Below the pieces are notes generated by a model. That model was not told where the DNA came from, ran no database searches, and saw only the letters and a program-made list of their open reading frames with translations. A program made the position numbers and the translations under genes. A stretch of 64,000 bases of DNA from Saltatorellus ferox (GTDB taxonomy: Bacteria; Planctomycetota; UBA1135; GCA-002686595): assembly GCA_007751475.1 (NCBI GenBank), contig CP036434.1:1426001-1490000 (forward strand). The letters are read 5' to 3'. Positions 25,420 to 34,033 of the stretch are shown piece after piece (the first letter of the stretch is position 1; the number at the start of each line of letters is the position of its first letter).

Positions 25420-28400
25420 CTATTCGGCCGGGTTGATGGTCATCGTGCCGCCGACGTTACCGGCGCGGTCCGTCGGCGTGGCGACGTCGATGGTGTCGGC
25501 CGGGCTGATCGGCCCATCGAAGGTGACCCGGAAAAGGCGCTCGTTCAGCCTCGTGACGCTGCTGGCGACCTGTCCGCCCGAGGCCGACCAGTTCGCGGCG
25601 TTGCCCGTGACCGTGGCGTCCATGCTCTCGGAGAACTGGACGTCGACCGTCATTTCTGCAATGTCATTCTTCACGTTGACGAAGGCGGCCGCCGTGGACG
25701 GGGCGGAGGAGTCTCCGGCGACCGACGCCATGCTGGCGGCGGAGACCAGCGCGTTACCCGGGACATCCGTGATGTTCGACGGGGTCACGCTGACGGTGTC
25801 GCCCGTCTGGAGGGCGATGCTCGCAGGCAGCTCGATCGTGACCGAGTCGTCGACGCTCGACGACCAGACCGTGGCGTCGGTGAGGTCGACCGCGACGCCG
25901 CCGGACGTGATCGCGTAGTTGGCCGCCATCTCGGACGACGTTCGGGCGACGGGCTCGCTGAAGACGATCTTGATCGTATCGCGACCCGTGGAGGTGCCAT
26001 TCGTGGCGATCACGGTGGAGACCGTGGGGACCGCAGCGTCTGCTGCCGAGACGGCGACCGAGGCCACGCCCGAAGCCGCGTTTCCGGCGAGGTCCGTCGC
26101 AGCCGCGACCGCGATGTCGACCGTGTCCGATACGGTCACCGCGCTGGCGAACGTGACGTGGGCGACGCGCGGCGTGACCAGGGTGGCGCTGCTCGTCGTG
26201 TTGCCGGTGATCGTGTAGTTCGCCTCGTCGGCGCCGCCCGTGGGGGAGATCGCCTCGCTGAAGATGATGAAGACCGAGGAGGAATCTGCGGGGTCGAGAC
26301 GTGCGTCCGAGACGCCGACCGTGGGAGCCGTCGTGTCACCAAGGGTCGGGCCGATTTCGAGGTCGGGCGCGCTTTGGACAACGCCCTGGAGGCTGCGGAG
26401 GTTGTCCACGGTCAGTTCGAGAAGGCCCGATGCCCCCAGGCTAGGGCTCGAAGCGCCGTTGAAGGAGACTTCCACCTGGCCCAGCGTCATGTCGTAGCGA
26501 AATTCGGCGCCGGTGAGGTCCACGGGGACCGTGTCGGTCAGCGTGTAGTTGGCGGGATCGGTGACGCCGTCGGGGTGGACAGGCGCGACGAACGCGAAGG
26601 TGATGCTATCGTTGCCTTCGCCCGCGACGGAGGAGCCCGTGAGGTCCAAGCCCGTGAGCGCAGGCTCGGCCGCGCTGGCCGCGACCACGGTGGCGGCCGT
26701 CTCGGGGATCATCTGGTTGCCCGCGAGGTCGGTCACGCCGTAAACCCGCAGCGAGTCCGCGGCTTCCGGGGCGATGGAGAAGGTGACGGTGGAGGTGATG
26801 TCGCTCCCGACTGCCGTCGAAGCCGTCGGGGCGTAGGTCGCGAGACCGGTGCCCGTGCCGCCAGCCATGCCGGTGAAGTCGATGAATCCGAGGGTGTCGA
26901 ATTCGCTGATGGGTACGTTACCGGCCGTTCCGGGGTTGTCGTTCGTGAGGATGAAATCCTCGGGGGCCGCTCCGTTGCTCGTCGTGATGTTGAAGGCGTT
27001 GTTGTCGATCGCGCTGCGAAGGTTGGTGACCGTGGCGGAGACCGAGGACGTGTTCACCATGACCGGGACGTTGGTACCGGTGACGCCGCCGCTGGTCATG
27101 CCCGTGAGGGTCTGGACACCGGCGGTGTCGGTACCCATGAGCGCGACGTTGCCCGCGGCGCCTGCCCCCGCGTTGAGGAGCGTGATCTCGGTGCTGCTGC
27201 CGCCGGGGGAGGCCGTCAGCGCCAGGCCGCTGCTGCCGATTTCCGTGAGGAGGTTCGAGATGGTTTCGGCCGGATCGACGCCGATCACGACAGCGGTACC
27301 GACGGCGCTTGCGTTGCTATCGAACTCGAAAGCGATGCTCAGGACGCCATCGCTGATGACGACGTCATCCGCGTCGTTCGGTTGGCCCGAGATCGCGATC
27401 GTCCCCTGGGCGCCGTACTCGAACTCGAAAACGGCCGAGGTGGCGCCGTCCGAGATCGTGATCGACTCGCCGTCCGCGACCGTACCGGTGAGTCCGATCG
27501 TTCCCGTGGCCGCCAGGCCCGGATCGTTGGCGTCGGTCAGAACGATGTCCGTGCCGTTGGTGAGCGAGACCGACTTGAGGTCGGTGGTCTCCATGGCGGT
27601 GACGCTCTCCGAGAACGTGAGCTTCAGCGTATTGCCGGTGCCCGGCGCAGCCGCGAGAAGCACGGGCGGCTCGGTGTCGCCGGTGACCATGCCGTTGACG
27701 GCGGAGGTGCCGATCGACGTCGTGGTGATCTGGTTGCCGCCGAGGTCGCGCATCCCGATGAAGGAAGCGTGGATGTCGTCGAACGTGTGGAGGTTCTGGT
27801 CGACCGAGCCGCTGCCAAGCGTCAGCGTGGCCGTGCGCGTCATCACGTCGTAGACGACGGTCGAGCCCGTGGCGTCGAACGGCGTGCCAAGGGGCGACTC
27901 GAGGTTCCAGTTGCCGGACGTTTCGACCTCGGACGCGATCATGTCGTCGGTGAAGGTCACCACGATCTGGTCGTTCTCCGGGCCGCTGATCGTGATGCCT
28001 TCGATAGCGGAGGCGTTGGGCGCGGTGGTGTCCGTTGTCGCGATCGCGGTGGCGTTCACCTGAGTGGACATGTTGCCCGCGGCGTCTTCGATGCCAGCGG
28101 CGATGGCGATCGTGTCGTCACCGGGGATGGCAGGAGCGTCGAGGGTGAGCGTGACGGCCGTACCGGCGGTGTTGAGCGTGGCGGTCTGGACGACGGCGCC
28201 CGTGATCGTGTACGCGGTGGTGACCTCGGCGGTTGCCGGGGTCACGGCCTCGCTGAAGCCGACGACGACCGTCATGCCTGTCGGGTCGGTCGTGCGGTCC
28301 TGGACGAACGAGTTGGCGGCGGGCGCGGTGGTGTCGGGCGCTCCGCCGCCGCCATCTCCGCCGTCGCCATCGCTGGAGGAGCTACAGCCAGCGAGGGACG

Positions 28401-28485
28401 CTGCCAGCCCTGCCGCGAGCGCAGCGGTCAGGAAGGAGGACCGGGACTGAGCCGCGGTGCGGCCGAAGGTAGGCGTGGTACGCAT
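25420..28485 (-). CDS. Large lipoprotein with repeated Ig-like domains (SwmA-type)
   Basis: A 1021-residue protein. A perfect lipobox SLAGC lipidates C34, followed by a Ser/Gly/Asp linker. At least six Ig-like repeats follow, each introduced by D-T-T-A-P or similar and containing a phrase such as VVVGFSEAVTPA, IKIVFSEPVART, VFIIFSEAISPT, LKLTFSESVTAM or VDVQFSESMDAT, then YTITG or NYAITSG, and ending in DLAGN or DAAGN. This pattern is characteristic of bacterial Ig/SwmA-repeat surface proteins. It is very acidic and has almost no lysine. Role unknown; adhesion or scaffold is the usual guess for this architecture. Confidence 0.85.
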   Translation of the reverse strand: MRTTPTFGRTAAQSRSSFLTAALAAGLAASLAGCSSSSDGDGGDGGGGAPDTTAPAANSFVQDRTTDPTGMTVVVGFSEAVTPATAEVTTAYTITGAVVQTATLNTAGTAVTLTLDAPAIPGDDTIAIAAGIEDAAGNMSTQVNATAIATTDTTAPNASAIEGITISGPENDQIVVTFTDDMIASEVETSGNWNLESPLGTPFDATGSTVVYDVMTRTATLTLGSGSVDQNLHTFDDIHASFIGMRDLGGNQITTTSIGTSAVNGMVTGDTEPPVLLAAAPGTGNTLKLTFSESVTAMETTDLKSVSLTNGTDIVLTDANDPGLAATGTIGLTGTVADGESITISDGATSAVFEFEYGAQGTIAISGQPNDADDVVISDGVLSIAFEFDSNASAVGTAVVIGVDPAETISNLLTEIGSSGLALTASPGGSSTEITLLNAGAGAAGNVALMGTDTAGVQTLTGMTSGGVTGTNVPVMVNTSSVSATVTNLRSAIDNNAFNITTSNGAAPEDFILTNDNPGTAGNVPISEFDTLGFIDFTGMAGGTGTGLATYAPTASTAVGSDITSTVTFSIAPEAADSLRVYGVTDLAGNQMIPETAATVVAASAAEPALTGLDLTGSSVAGEGNDSITFAFVAPVHPDGVTDPANYTLTDTVPVDLTGAEFRYDMTLGQVEVSFNGASSPSLGASGLLELTVDNLRSLQGVVQSAPDLEIGPTLGDTTAPTVGVSDARLDPADSSSVFIIFSEAISPTGGADEANYTITGNTTSSATLVTPRVAHVTFASAVTVSDTVDIAVAAATDLAGNAASGVASVAVSAADAAVPTVSTVIATNGTSTGRDTIKIVFSEPVARTSSEMAANYAITSGGVAVDLTDATVWSSSVDDSVTIELPASIALQTGDTVSVTPSNITDVPGNALVSAASMASVAGDSSAPSTAAAFVNVKNDIAEMTVDVQFSESMDATVTGNAANWSASGGQVASSVTRLNERLFRVTFDGPISPADTIDVATPTDRAGNVGGTMTINPAE

Positions 28486-28693
28486 GAATGGCGGTAGGGG
28501 CAGTGCCGCGAAGTAGCTCGCGGAGGGGGAATGGAGGTGCCCGCGCCAGTTTTGGCCGGGCGGCCATCGCCGTCATCGACCGGGCGGCGGGTTCCCCTAA
28601 GGGTTTTCTCTGCGGCCTGGCTGCAATGACCCTGCCCTTACCGGTCGCCCCCCGGAGCGGTTCACACGATGTTGCATTCCGTGGCCCCGGCTC
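28486..28693. other. Intergenic region upstream of the Ig-like lipoprotein
   Basis: No gene is supported. It should hold the promoter of the minus-strand lipoprotein. It ends at the CTAG that borders the first palindromic element. Confidence 0.4.
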
Positions 28694-28697
28694 CTAG

Positions 28698-28905
28698 CCT
28701 GCATTATTCACGAGTTTGCTCCACCAGTGCGTTCAAACCGCGGCGTGGCAAGGAAGACGACCGAACGAAGCGGAGGCGGGCCCGTAGGCCCGTCGAGCAT
28801 TCTGTGAGGGAGCCCGCGAAGCGGGCGGCAGCCAAAGGCTGCCGTCTGACGCCGCCACGGCGTGGTTTGGGCGTGCTGGTGGTGCAAACTCGTGAATAAT
28901 GCAGG
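28698..28905. mobile_element. MITE-like palindromic element 1, with ends like the IS1380-type element
   Basis: 208 bp without a gene, flanked by CTAG (28694-28697 and 28906-28909). The outer ~42 bp are a near-perfect inverted repeat (CCTGCATTATTCACGAGTTT at the left, its complement at the right). The interior contains smaller hairpins (AGCCCGC/GCGGGC; GGCAGCC/GGCTGCC). The terminal 16 bases match 14 of 16 with the right end of the IS1380-type element at 42221-43928, which is also flanked by CTAG. It is therefore a probable non-autonomous derivative mobilised by that family. Confidence 0.8.
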
Positions 28906-28909
28906 CTAG

Positions 28910-29069
28910 TGCCCTGAATCAGAAGTTCGTCGCATTAGTTTCGCCTGTTTCGCTCCGTAGCTGCGTTGCCGAACCTTGGACGGAACTACTGCTACGCACT
29001 GCGGTTCGGACGCCTTGCTACGAAACGAAACAGACTGAAACTAATGCGACGAACTTCTGATTCAGGGCA
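28910..29069. mobile_element. MITE-like palindromic element 2, adjacent to element 1
   Basis: 160 bp flanked by CTAG on both sides (28906-28909 shared with element 1; 29070-29073). Including the flanks, the outer 37 bp form a perfect inverted repeat (28906-28942 with 29037-29073). The interior remains partly self-complementary, so the whole element can fold as one long hairpin. Its ends (TGCCCTGAATCAGAAG) are unlike those of element 1, so it belongs to a different family that also targets CTAG. Confidence 0.8.
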
Positions 29070-30206
29070 CTAGAAGAGCGGCAGCCCACAGACCGCCTTG
29101 CCGATGAAGTCGTAGAGCTGGTCGGTCGTGGGGGCCATGACCATGGACGCGCGCGCATCCCGGAAACGGCGCTCGACGCCGACGTCCTTGCGGAAGGCCT
29201 GTCCACCGCACACGCGCATGGCGGTGTCGAGGACCGCGCTGGCGGCCTCGGCCGCGCTGGCCTTGACCTCGAGCACGCGAAGCATCGCATCCTCGCGGCC
29301 CGACTCGACCGCGCGAATCGCGTCCTCCCAGAGCATCCGCGCCTCGTCCGTGCGGATCTTCATCTTCGCCACGTAGGCGCGGATCGTCGGCAGCTCGGCG
29401 AGCGTCATTTGCTCGAGGTGCGCGTACTTCACGCCGCCGGCGTGCTCGGCCGTCGCCTGCACGGCGGCCTCGGCCATACCGATGGAACCGGCAGCGATCA
29501 TGATGCTGAACCGCGGGAGCACCGTGCCCATCATGACGTCGAAGCCCCTGCCGTCCTCGCCGAGGCGCTGGTTCATCGGGATGCGTGCACCCCAGGCGGT
29601 CACCGGCGCGGAATCGTTTCCGCGCAAGCCGATGCCGTTGAAGCCGCCGGACTTCTCGACTCCCTCGGTGTTCCGCGGAACGAGCCAGAGGGTGCTCATG
29701 CCTTCCGCGTTCGCCGGGCGGCTGGACCAGACGTAGGCGTCGGCGTGGCGCGCCGAGGTGATCCAGCTCTTGTCGGCGTCGAGGATCACTTCGTCGCCTT
29801 CGACCTTTGCGCTGCTCGTGGGCGCCCAGAAGTGTGAGCGTGATCCGCTCTCGCTGAAGGCAAGGGTCGAGAGATGCTGGCCGCTGGCGACCGCTCGGCG
29901 GGCCGTCTCGTCTCCGTGCTCCTCGATCACGAACGCGCCAGAATAGTGCATGGTCATGACCATGGCGGACGACGCGCATTCGCGGGCGAGGCGCTCGACG
30001 ACGTGGGCGGCGGCATCCAGGCCGGCGCCCTTGCCGCCGACTTCCTCCGAGGAGACCAGGCCGAGCAGGCCGAGCTCGCGCGCCGCGCGAATCGTGGCCT
30101 CGGGGAAGCGCGCGTCCGAGTCCACTTCAATGGCGTGCTGGCGGGCGACCCCGGCGACCGCCTCGGCGGCCTTCATCGGGCAGAAAACAGGTGTATCGAG
30201 GGTCAT
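29070..30206 (-). CDS. Acyl-CoA dehydrogenase family protein
   Basis: A 378-residue flavoprotein of the acyl-CoA dehydrogenase fold. The N-terminal helical domain (RAARELGLLGLVSSEEVGG), the middle beta domain (TLAFSESGSRSHF ... KSWITSARHAD) and the C-terminal helices (GSIGMAEAAVQATAEHA ... DTAMRVCGGQAFRKD) are all visible. The usual QxxEGTxEI segment with the catalytic glutamate is replaced by MAPTTDQLYDFIGK, so activity may differ from classical fatty-acid oxidation. The start may also be M11. The stop codon TAG is part of the CTAG flanking palindromic element 2, so the insertion lies exactly at the gene's end without altering the protein. Confidence 0.88.
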   Translation of the reverse strand: MTLDTPVFCPMKAAEAVAGVARQHAIEVDSDARFPEATIRAARELGLLGLVSSEEVGGKGAGLDAAAHVVERLARECASSAMVMTMHYSGAFVIEEHGDETARRAVASGQHLSTLAFSESGSRSHFWAPTSSAKVEGDEVILDADKSWITSARHADAYVWSSRPANAEGMSTLWLVPRNTEGVEKSGGFNGIGLRGNDSAPVTAWGARIPMNQRLGEDGRGFDVMMGTVLPRFSIMIAAGSIGMAEAAVQATAEHAGGVKYAHLEQMTLAELPTIRAYVAKMKIRTDEARMLWEDAIRAVESGREDAMLRVLEVKASAAEAASAVLDTAMRVCGGQAFRKDVGVERRFRDARASMVMAPTTDQLYDFIGKAVCGLPLF

Positions 30207-30615
30207 GATAGGCGTACTCGTCGCCTACCGACCCGCCTGTCTCATTCGCAGAGGCCGTTCAGCGGCGGAAGCGTTCGGCCACGCCGAACGGGGGAAGGGA
30301 GTCAGTGCGAGTGCTTCATGGGCCCCCGCATGGTATCGGAACTGCGGGATTGTCTCGGTCTGGCCCAGGGAAATTCGCCGCTGCTATCGCGATCTTCACT
30401 TTGCCTCCGGAACAGGACAACACGTGGCCGATCTCTCGTGACGGCAGCATCAGCCGTTGGCTCATCCCTCCGGATACCTCGCTTTGAATCAAAAATCACT
30501 CCCGCGAACAGTCTTCGGCTCCGACGTCGTTGTCGCCAAGAACTCCGTTCGGAGCCAGGGTTGTGGGCGCTCTCTCTGCGATGACCCGCTTTCGATACCT
30601 GAGGACGCTGCACTC
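30207..30615. other. Intergenic region between divergent genes
   Basis: No convincing gene. An 8-bp inverted repeat CGTTCGGC/GCCGAACG (30272-30290) lies 66 bp upstream of the acyl-CoA dehydrogenase start and could be an operator. An open frame continues upstream of the pilin-like gene to 30457, but its residues do not look like a leader. Confidence 0.4.
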
Positions 30616-32730
30616 TTGAGACGGAGCCGACAAGGCGGTTTCGCGCTCGTTCTTTCGCTGATCCTCGTGACGGTGGTCTCGGGCCTTTGCATTGGCTTCG
30701 TCAGGCTGGCCGTCGATACGTCGCGATCACAGACGGGGTCGGTGGATCAGATGCGCGCGTTCTATCTGGCGGAAGCCGGGCTGGCGGAGGCCTTCCACGC
30801 GGTCCGCATGGGACGTAGCGGCAGGATCGGATCGGAGGCAAGTGCGGCTTCCTACGGAGACGGGCTGATCTGGGTGCAGTCTGCGCAGACGCCGGATGAT
30901 CGAGTCTGGTTGCGGGCGACGGCCACGGTGGGTGGCGGACGCGCGGTGCTCGGGCTCATCGTCGAGCCGGACGATCCGCCGCTCGGCTTCTTCGCGGACG
31001 AGGACATCGTCTTCGAGGCTCCGCTCTTGGTGGACGGCTTCGACTCGTCGGAGCGCACGTACGAGGCCGAAGTGGATGCGATCCTTGCGTCACAGCCACC
31101 GGTTGATCCTCCTGTCGGTGACTTCTTCGTGGTGGATCCTGGCTCGCCGCACTACGAGGGTCAGATCGCTGCGAACTACATGGCGGGAGTCATGGGGGCC
31201 ACTGAGCTACTGGCCGTCCTGACCGATCAGATGACGTATGAGCGGTATCCGATCCTCATCGGGTCGATGGAATGGTTGCTTTGGCCGAGCCCGAGAAATC
31301 TGGAGCAGGTGCTGTCGTCGTCTGACTACAACGAGTTTCTCGATACGGCGGTTCGGATGCGTCAGGCGCTGGATGCCGGCGCTCTCACATCGGTCCCAGG
31401 GGGGGTAGTCCCCATGACGGGTGGGGAGATGCAGGTTCGGACCGCAGTCGAGCCGCCGGCACCGGATGTGGAGACTGGCACCGTCTCTTCCGACGGCGTC
31501 TCTTCCTACAGCGGGTCCACCGGCACGACAGCTGCTGCGGACACCACGGATACGAGTCCATCTCTGGACCCCAGCGCCGCGATCAGGGGTTCGTTGACGG
31601 ACACGCACACCGACCGCGGCGGGCTGATCGGTTCCAACGGCGATATCGCCTTCGTTGGCGAAGCGGCAAACTCCGCGATCTTCGGCTCGGTGATTCCGGG
31701 CGTGGACGGCACAGTCGTGGGGCTAGCGGAAGGAGCGGTATCAGGAACGACCGACCCGCGCGCGATGGCTGTTCATCTGAAGCCGGTGCTGGTTCCTCCG
31801 ACGGTCAGTACCGTGGACCTCGATCACGCGGGGCTCATTCCCGAGGTCGTAGCCCCGGGAACGACGGGCATCGGAACGCTGCGAGTCGCAGGCGGGAGCG
31901 AAGTGATCGTTCGTGGGCCCGCGACCCTCGTAATCGCAGACCTGCTCCTGGAAGGGGGCTCGACGCTCACGCTCGATACCCGGGACGGAGCGGTGGAAAT
32001 CTATATCACGGGTTCGCTCGACATGGATCCTGCGTCATTCGTGGAGACGACAGGAATCGTGGCGAGCGAGGTTTCCATCATGGCTGGCGCCGTCAGCGCG
32101 CTGGATGCACCGCCGGAACTGGCCCTTGACGCGGTATCCACGTTCCGTGGAACGGTCTACGCGCCCGAGTCCACCGTGCATATCGGTCCGGACTTCGAGA
32201 TCTTCGGGGGCGTGGCCTGCAAGCGGCTGGAGATCGCGAGCGGGGCGAAGCTGCACTTCGACGACGAGACCTACAACGGAGTGCTCGCCGTACCGACCCA
32301 GGACTCGTGGCGAATCCTCGAGCTCCCGCCGTCCACCCGGCGGCCCCCGCGGAACGCGATCGCAGGCGCTGCGGCGGCACCGGGCGCAGGTCATCCGCCG
32401 CTCGCCGACGCGCATGGCCTGGACGACGTCGAGCTGAGCATTCGCTACACCGACACCAATGGTGTCGCGCAGAGCTACGCGGGGCCGGAGTCCGCCTTCG
32501 ACTGGGATGCTGTCGCCTCGGTGGAGGCGCAGGAGCGCGCGGCGACCATGGCGCAGGTGGACTTCCAGACGGCACCAGGAGCCCCATCGTCCGCCACCTC
32601 GGCAGGGGAAGCGGCTGCGGAGGATGGCTCGGGCAGTGGCTGGGGGTCGGCCGCCGATCGTGAAGCGATGCTGCAGGCGGTTCGGGACTGGCTCGCGGCT
32701 CAGGACTGGTCGGCCATCACGGGCGGCTGA
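30616..32730 (+). CDS. PilX-like type IV pilus accessory protein with prepilin leader
   Basis: 704 residues if translation starts at TTG 30616, which gives the short basic leader MRRSRQGG followed by FALVLSLILVTVVSG. That is a classic prepilin peptidase site and N-terminal helix. An ATG at 30457 is in frame but would bury the leader 53 residues in. The region after the helix (SVDQMRAFYLAEAGLAEAFH) is the PilX N-terminal signature. The rest is a large beta-rich domain including a beta-helix-like stretch (TLVIADLLLEGGSTLTLDTR, EIYITGSLDM, STVHIGPDFEIFGG) and an Ala/Ser-rich tail. No other pilus gene is adjacent. Confidence 0.75.
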   Translation: MRRSRQGGFALVLSLILVTVVSGLCIGFVRLAVDTSRSQTGSVDQMRAFYLAEAGLAEAFHAVRMGRSGRIGSEASAASYGDGLIWVQSAQTPDDRVWLRATATVGGGRAVLGLIVEPDDPPLGFFADEDIVFEAPLLVDGFDSSERTYEAEVDAILASQPPVDPPVGDFFVVDPGSPHYEGQIAANYMAGVMGATELLAVLTDQMTYERYPILIGSMEWLLWPSPRNLEQVLSSSDYNEFLDTAVRMRQALDAGALTSVPGGVVPMTGGEMQVRTAVEPPAPDVETGTVSSDGVSSYSGSTGTTAAADTTDTSPSLDPSAAIRGSLTDTHTDRGGLIGSNGDIAFVGEAANSAIFGSVIPGVDGTVVGLAEGAVSGTTDPRAMAVHLKPVLVPPTVSTVDLDHAGLIPEVVAPGTTGIGTLRVAGGSEVIVRGPATLVIADLLLEGGSTLTLDTRDGAVEIYITGSLDMDPASFVETTGIVASEVSIMAGAVSALDAPPELALDAVSTFRGTVYAPESTVHIGPDFEIFGGVACKRLEIASGAKLHFDDETYNGVLAVPTQDSWRILELPPSTRRPPRNAIAGAAAAPGAGHPPLADAHGLDDVELSIRYTDTNGVAQSYAGPESAFDWDAVASVEAQERAATMAQVDFQTAPGAPSSATSAGEAAAEDGSGSGWGSAADREAMLQAVRDWLAAQDWSAITGG

Positions 32731-32863
32731 GCGAGGCCGTCGCGATCTGAGCCGGCGAGAAGCTTTGGGAATAGAAACCGGTGGTAGCCGGTGGCGGCCC
32801 GCGTGAGGGGGGCAGGGTGAGGCTGGACCGCTCTCTTCTCCCGTGCTCTCGGAGCCCGCCCGC

Positions 32864-34027
32864 ATGCTCTTCCTTGCCTCCGCCCTGGCCCTCGCCAGCG
32901 TCCATTCCGTTCCTGTCGACCTCTCCCAGGCCTCTTTGGCGCCCACTACGCTTCGGCGTGCGGCAGCTGGCCGCGGGACGCTGGTGGCTCGCGGACTCCC
33001 GTCCTCGGGGGTTCCGATCAGCACAGGCACGGTCGCGGCGCCCGGCTCGGGTTGCTCTCCGCTTCTGAACGGTGGATTCGAGTTCGACCTTCCGGGTTGG
33101 ACCCCCTTCGCGTCACCGGGAGGATCACCGGAGGGACAGGTGCTCGTCGAAAACGGCGCCGCCGTGCTCGAGGAAGGTGCCTCGTTCCTGACCTCGCTGT
33201 CCCAGTCGATCTGCCTCACCGACGACGCGCGGTTCCTGCGCTTCGACCTCGTCGGGACCGAGTTCGATCTTTCCGCCAGCCTGATCCCGGATGCGTTCGA
33301 GGCGTCGCTCCTGGACGCCTCTTTCCAGTCCGTCGTGCCGACCTGGGGGCCAGGCGCTACCTCGTACTTCAACGTACAGGAGGACGGCACGCAGCTTCCC
33401 GGATCGACGGTCACCGTCGCCGGGAACACCGTTTCGCTGGATCTCACGGGCGTGCCGCGCTTCACGGACCTGCTGCTGACGTTCGACCTGATCGGCGCGG
33501 ACACCGACACGCTCGGTCGCGTTCGGATCGACAACGTATACGTCGACTCGGGCGACCCGGGCGTCTCTTACTGCGAAGGGCTCAACTGTCCCTGCGGCAA
33601 CGACAGCCCCGGGACCGGCTGCCTCAACACCCTCGGTACCGGCGGGCTTCTCGCCTCGAGCGGCAGCGCCTCCGTCGCCGCCGACGACCTCGTGCTGAGC
33701 GTCTCGGGGATCACGCCGACCTTCGCGCTGCTCATCGTCGGCGCGGCGGAAACGTGCGTTCAGGTCGGGGACGGGCGCCTCGCGCTTTCGCCCGGGATCG
33801 GGCAGCCCGGCGTCATGCGGATCCTCGTCAGCAACGCCCAGCCTAACGGCGACCTCACGATCGGCCCGGGCCTCCTCGGCGTCATCGATCAGGTCACCGG
33901 CACGCCCGGTTTCATCGCCTCCGGCAGCACCTGGTACTTCCAGGTCGCCTACCGCGACGCGCCCGTCAGCCCCTGCGGACAGCTCTTCAACTTCACCAAC
34001 GGCCTTCGGGTGACGTTCGCCAACTAG
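32864..34027 (+). CDS. Exported protein with planctomycete-type C-terminal domain
   Basis: 387 residues from the ATG at 32864 (a GTG at 32843 is in frame but spoils the signal peptide MLFLASALALASVHS). An N-terminal jelly-roll-like region (LLNGGFEFDLPGWTPF ... RFLRFDLVG ... GRVRIDNVYVDSG) resembles carbohydrate-binding or choice-of-anchor modules. A cysteine cluster (YCEGLNCPCGNDSPGTGC) leads into the shared C-terminal domain ending GSTWYFQVAYRD...FNFTNGLRVTF. The next gene starts 6 bp downstream, so co-expression with the RHS protein is likely. Confidence 0.7.
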   Translation: MLFLASALALASVHSVPVDLSQASLAPTTLRRAAAGRGTLVARGLPSSGVPISTGTVAAPGSGCSPLLNGGFEFDLPGWTPFASPGGSPEGQVLVENGAAVLEEGASFLTSLSQSICLTDDARFLRFDLVGTEFDLSASLIPDAFEASLLDASFQSVVPTWGPGATSYFNVQEDGTQLPGSTVTVAGNTVSLDLTGVPRFTDLLLTFDLIGADTDTLGRVRIDNVYVDSGDPGVSYCEGLNCPCGNDSPGTGCLNTLGTGGLLASSGSASVAADDLVLSVSGITPTFALLIVGAAETCVQVGDGRLALSPGIGQPGVMRILVSNAQPNGDLTIGPGLLGVIDQVTGTPGFIASGSTWYFQVAYRDAPVSPCGQLFNFTNGLRVTFAN

Positions 34028-34033
34028 ACTGCC

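Noticed and set aside
25102..28497. Plus-strand frame of 1131 codons over the Ig-like lipoprotein
   Set aside because: Exact antisense of a gene with a perfect lipobox and repeats; Arg/Gly/Asp-rich and domainless.
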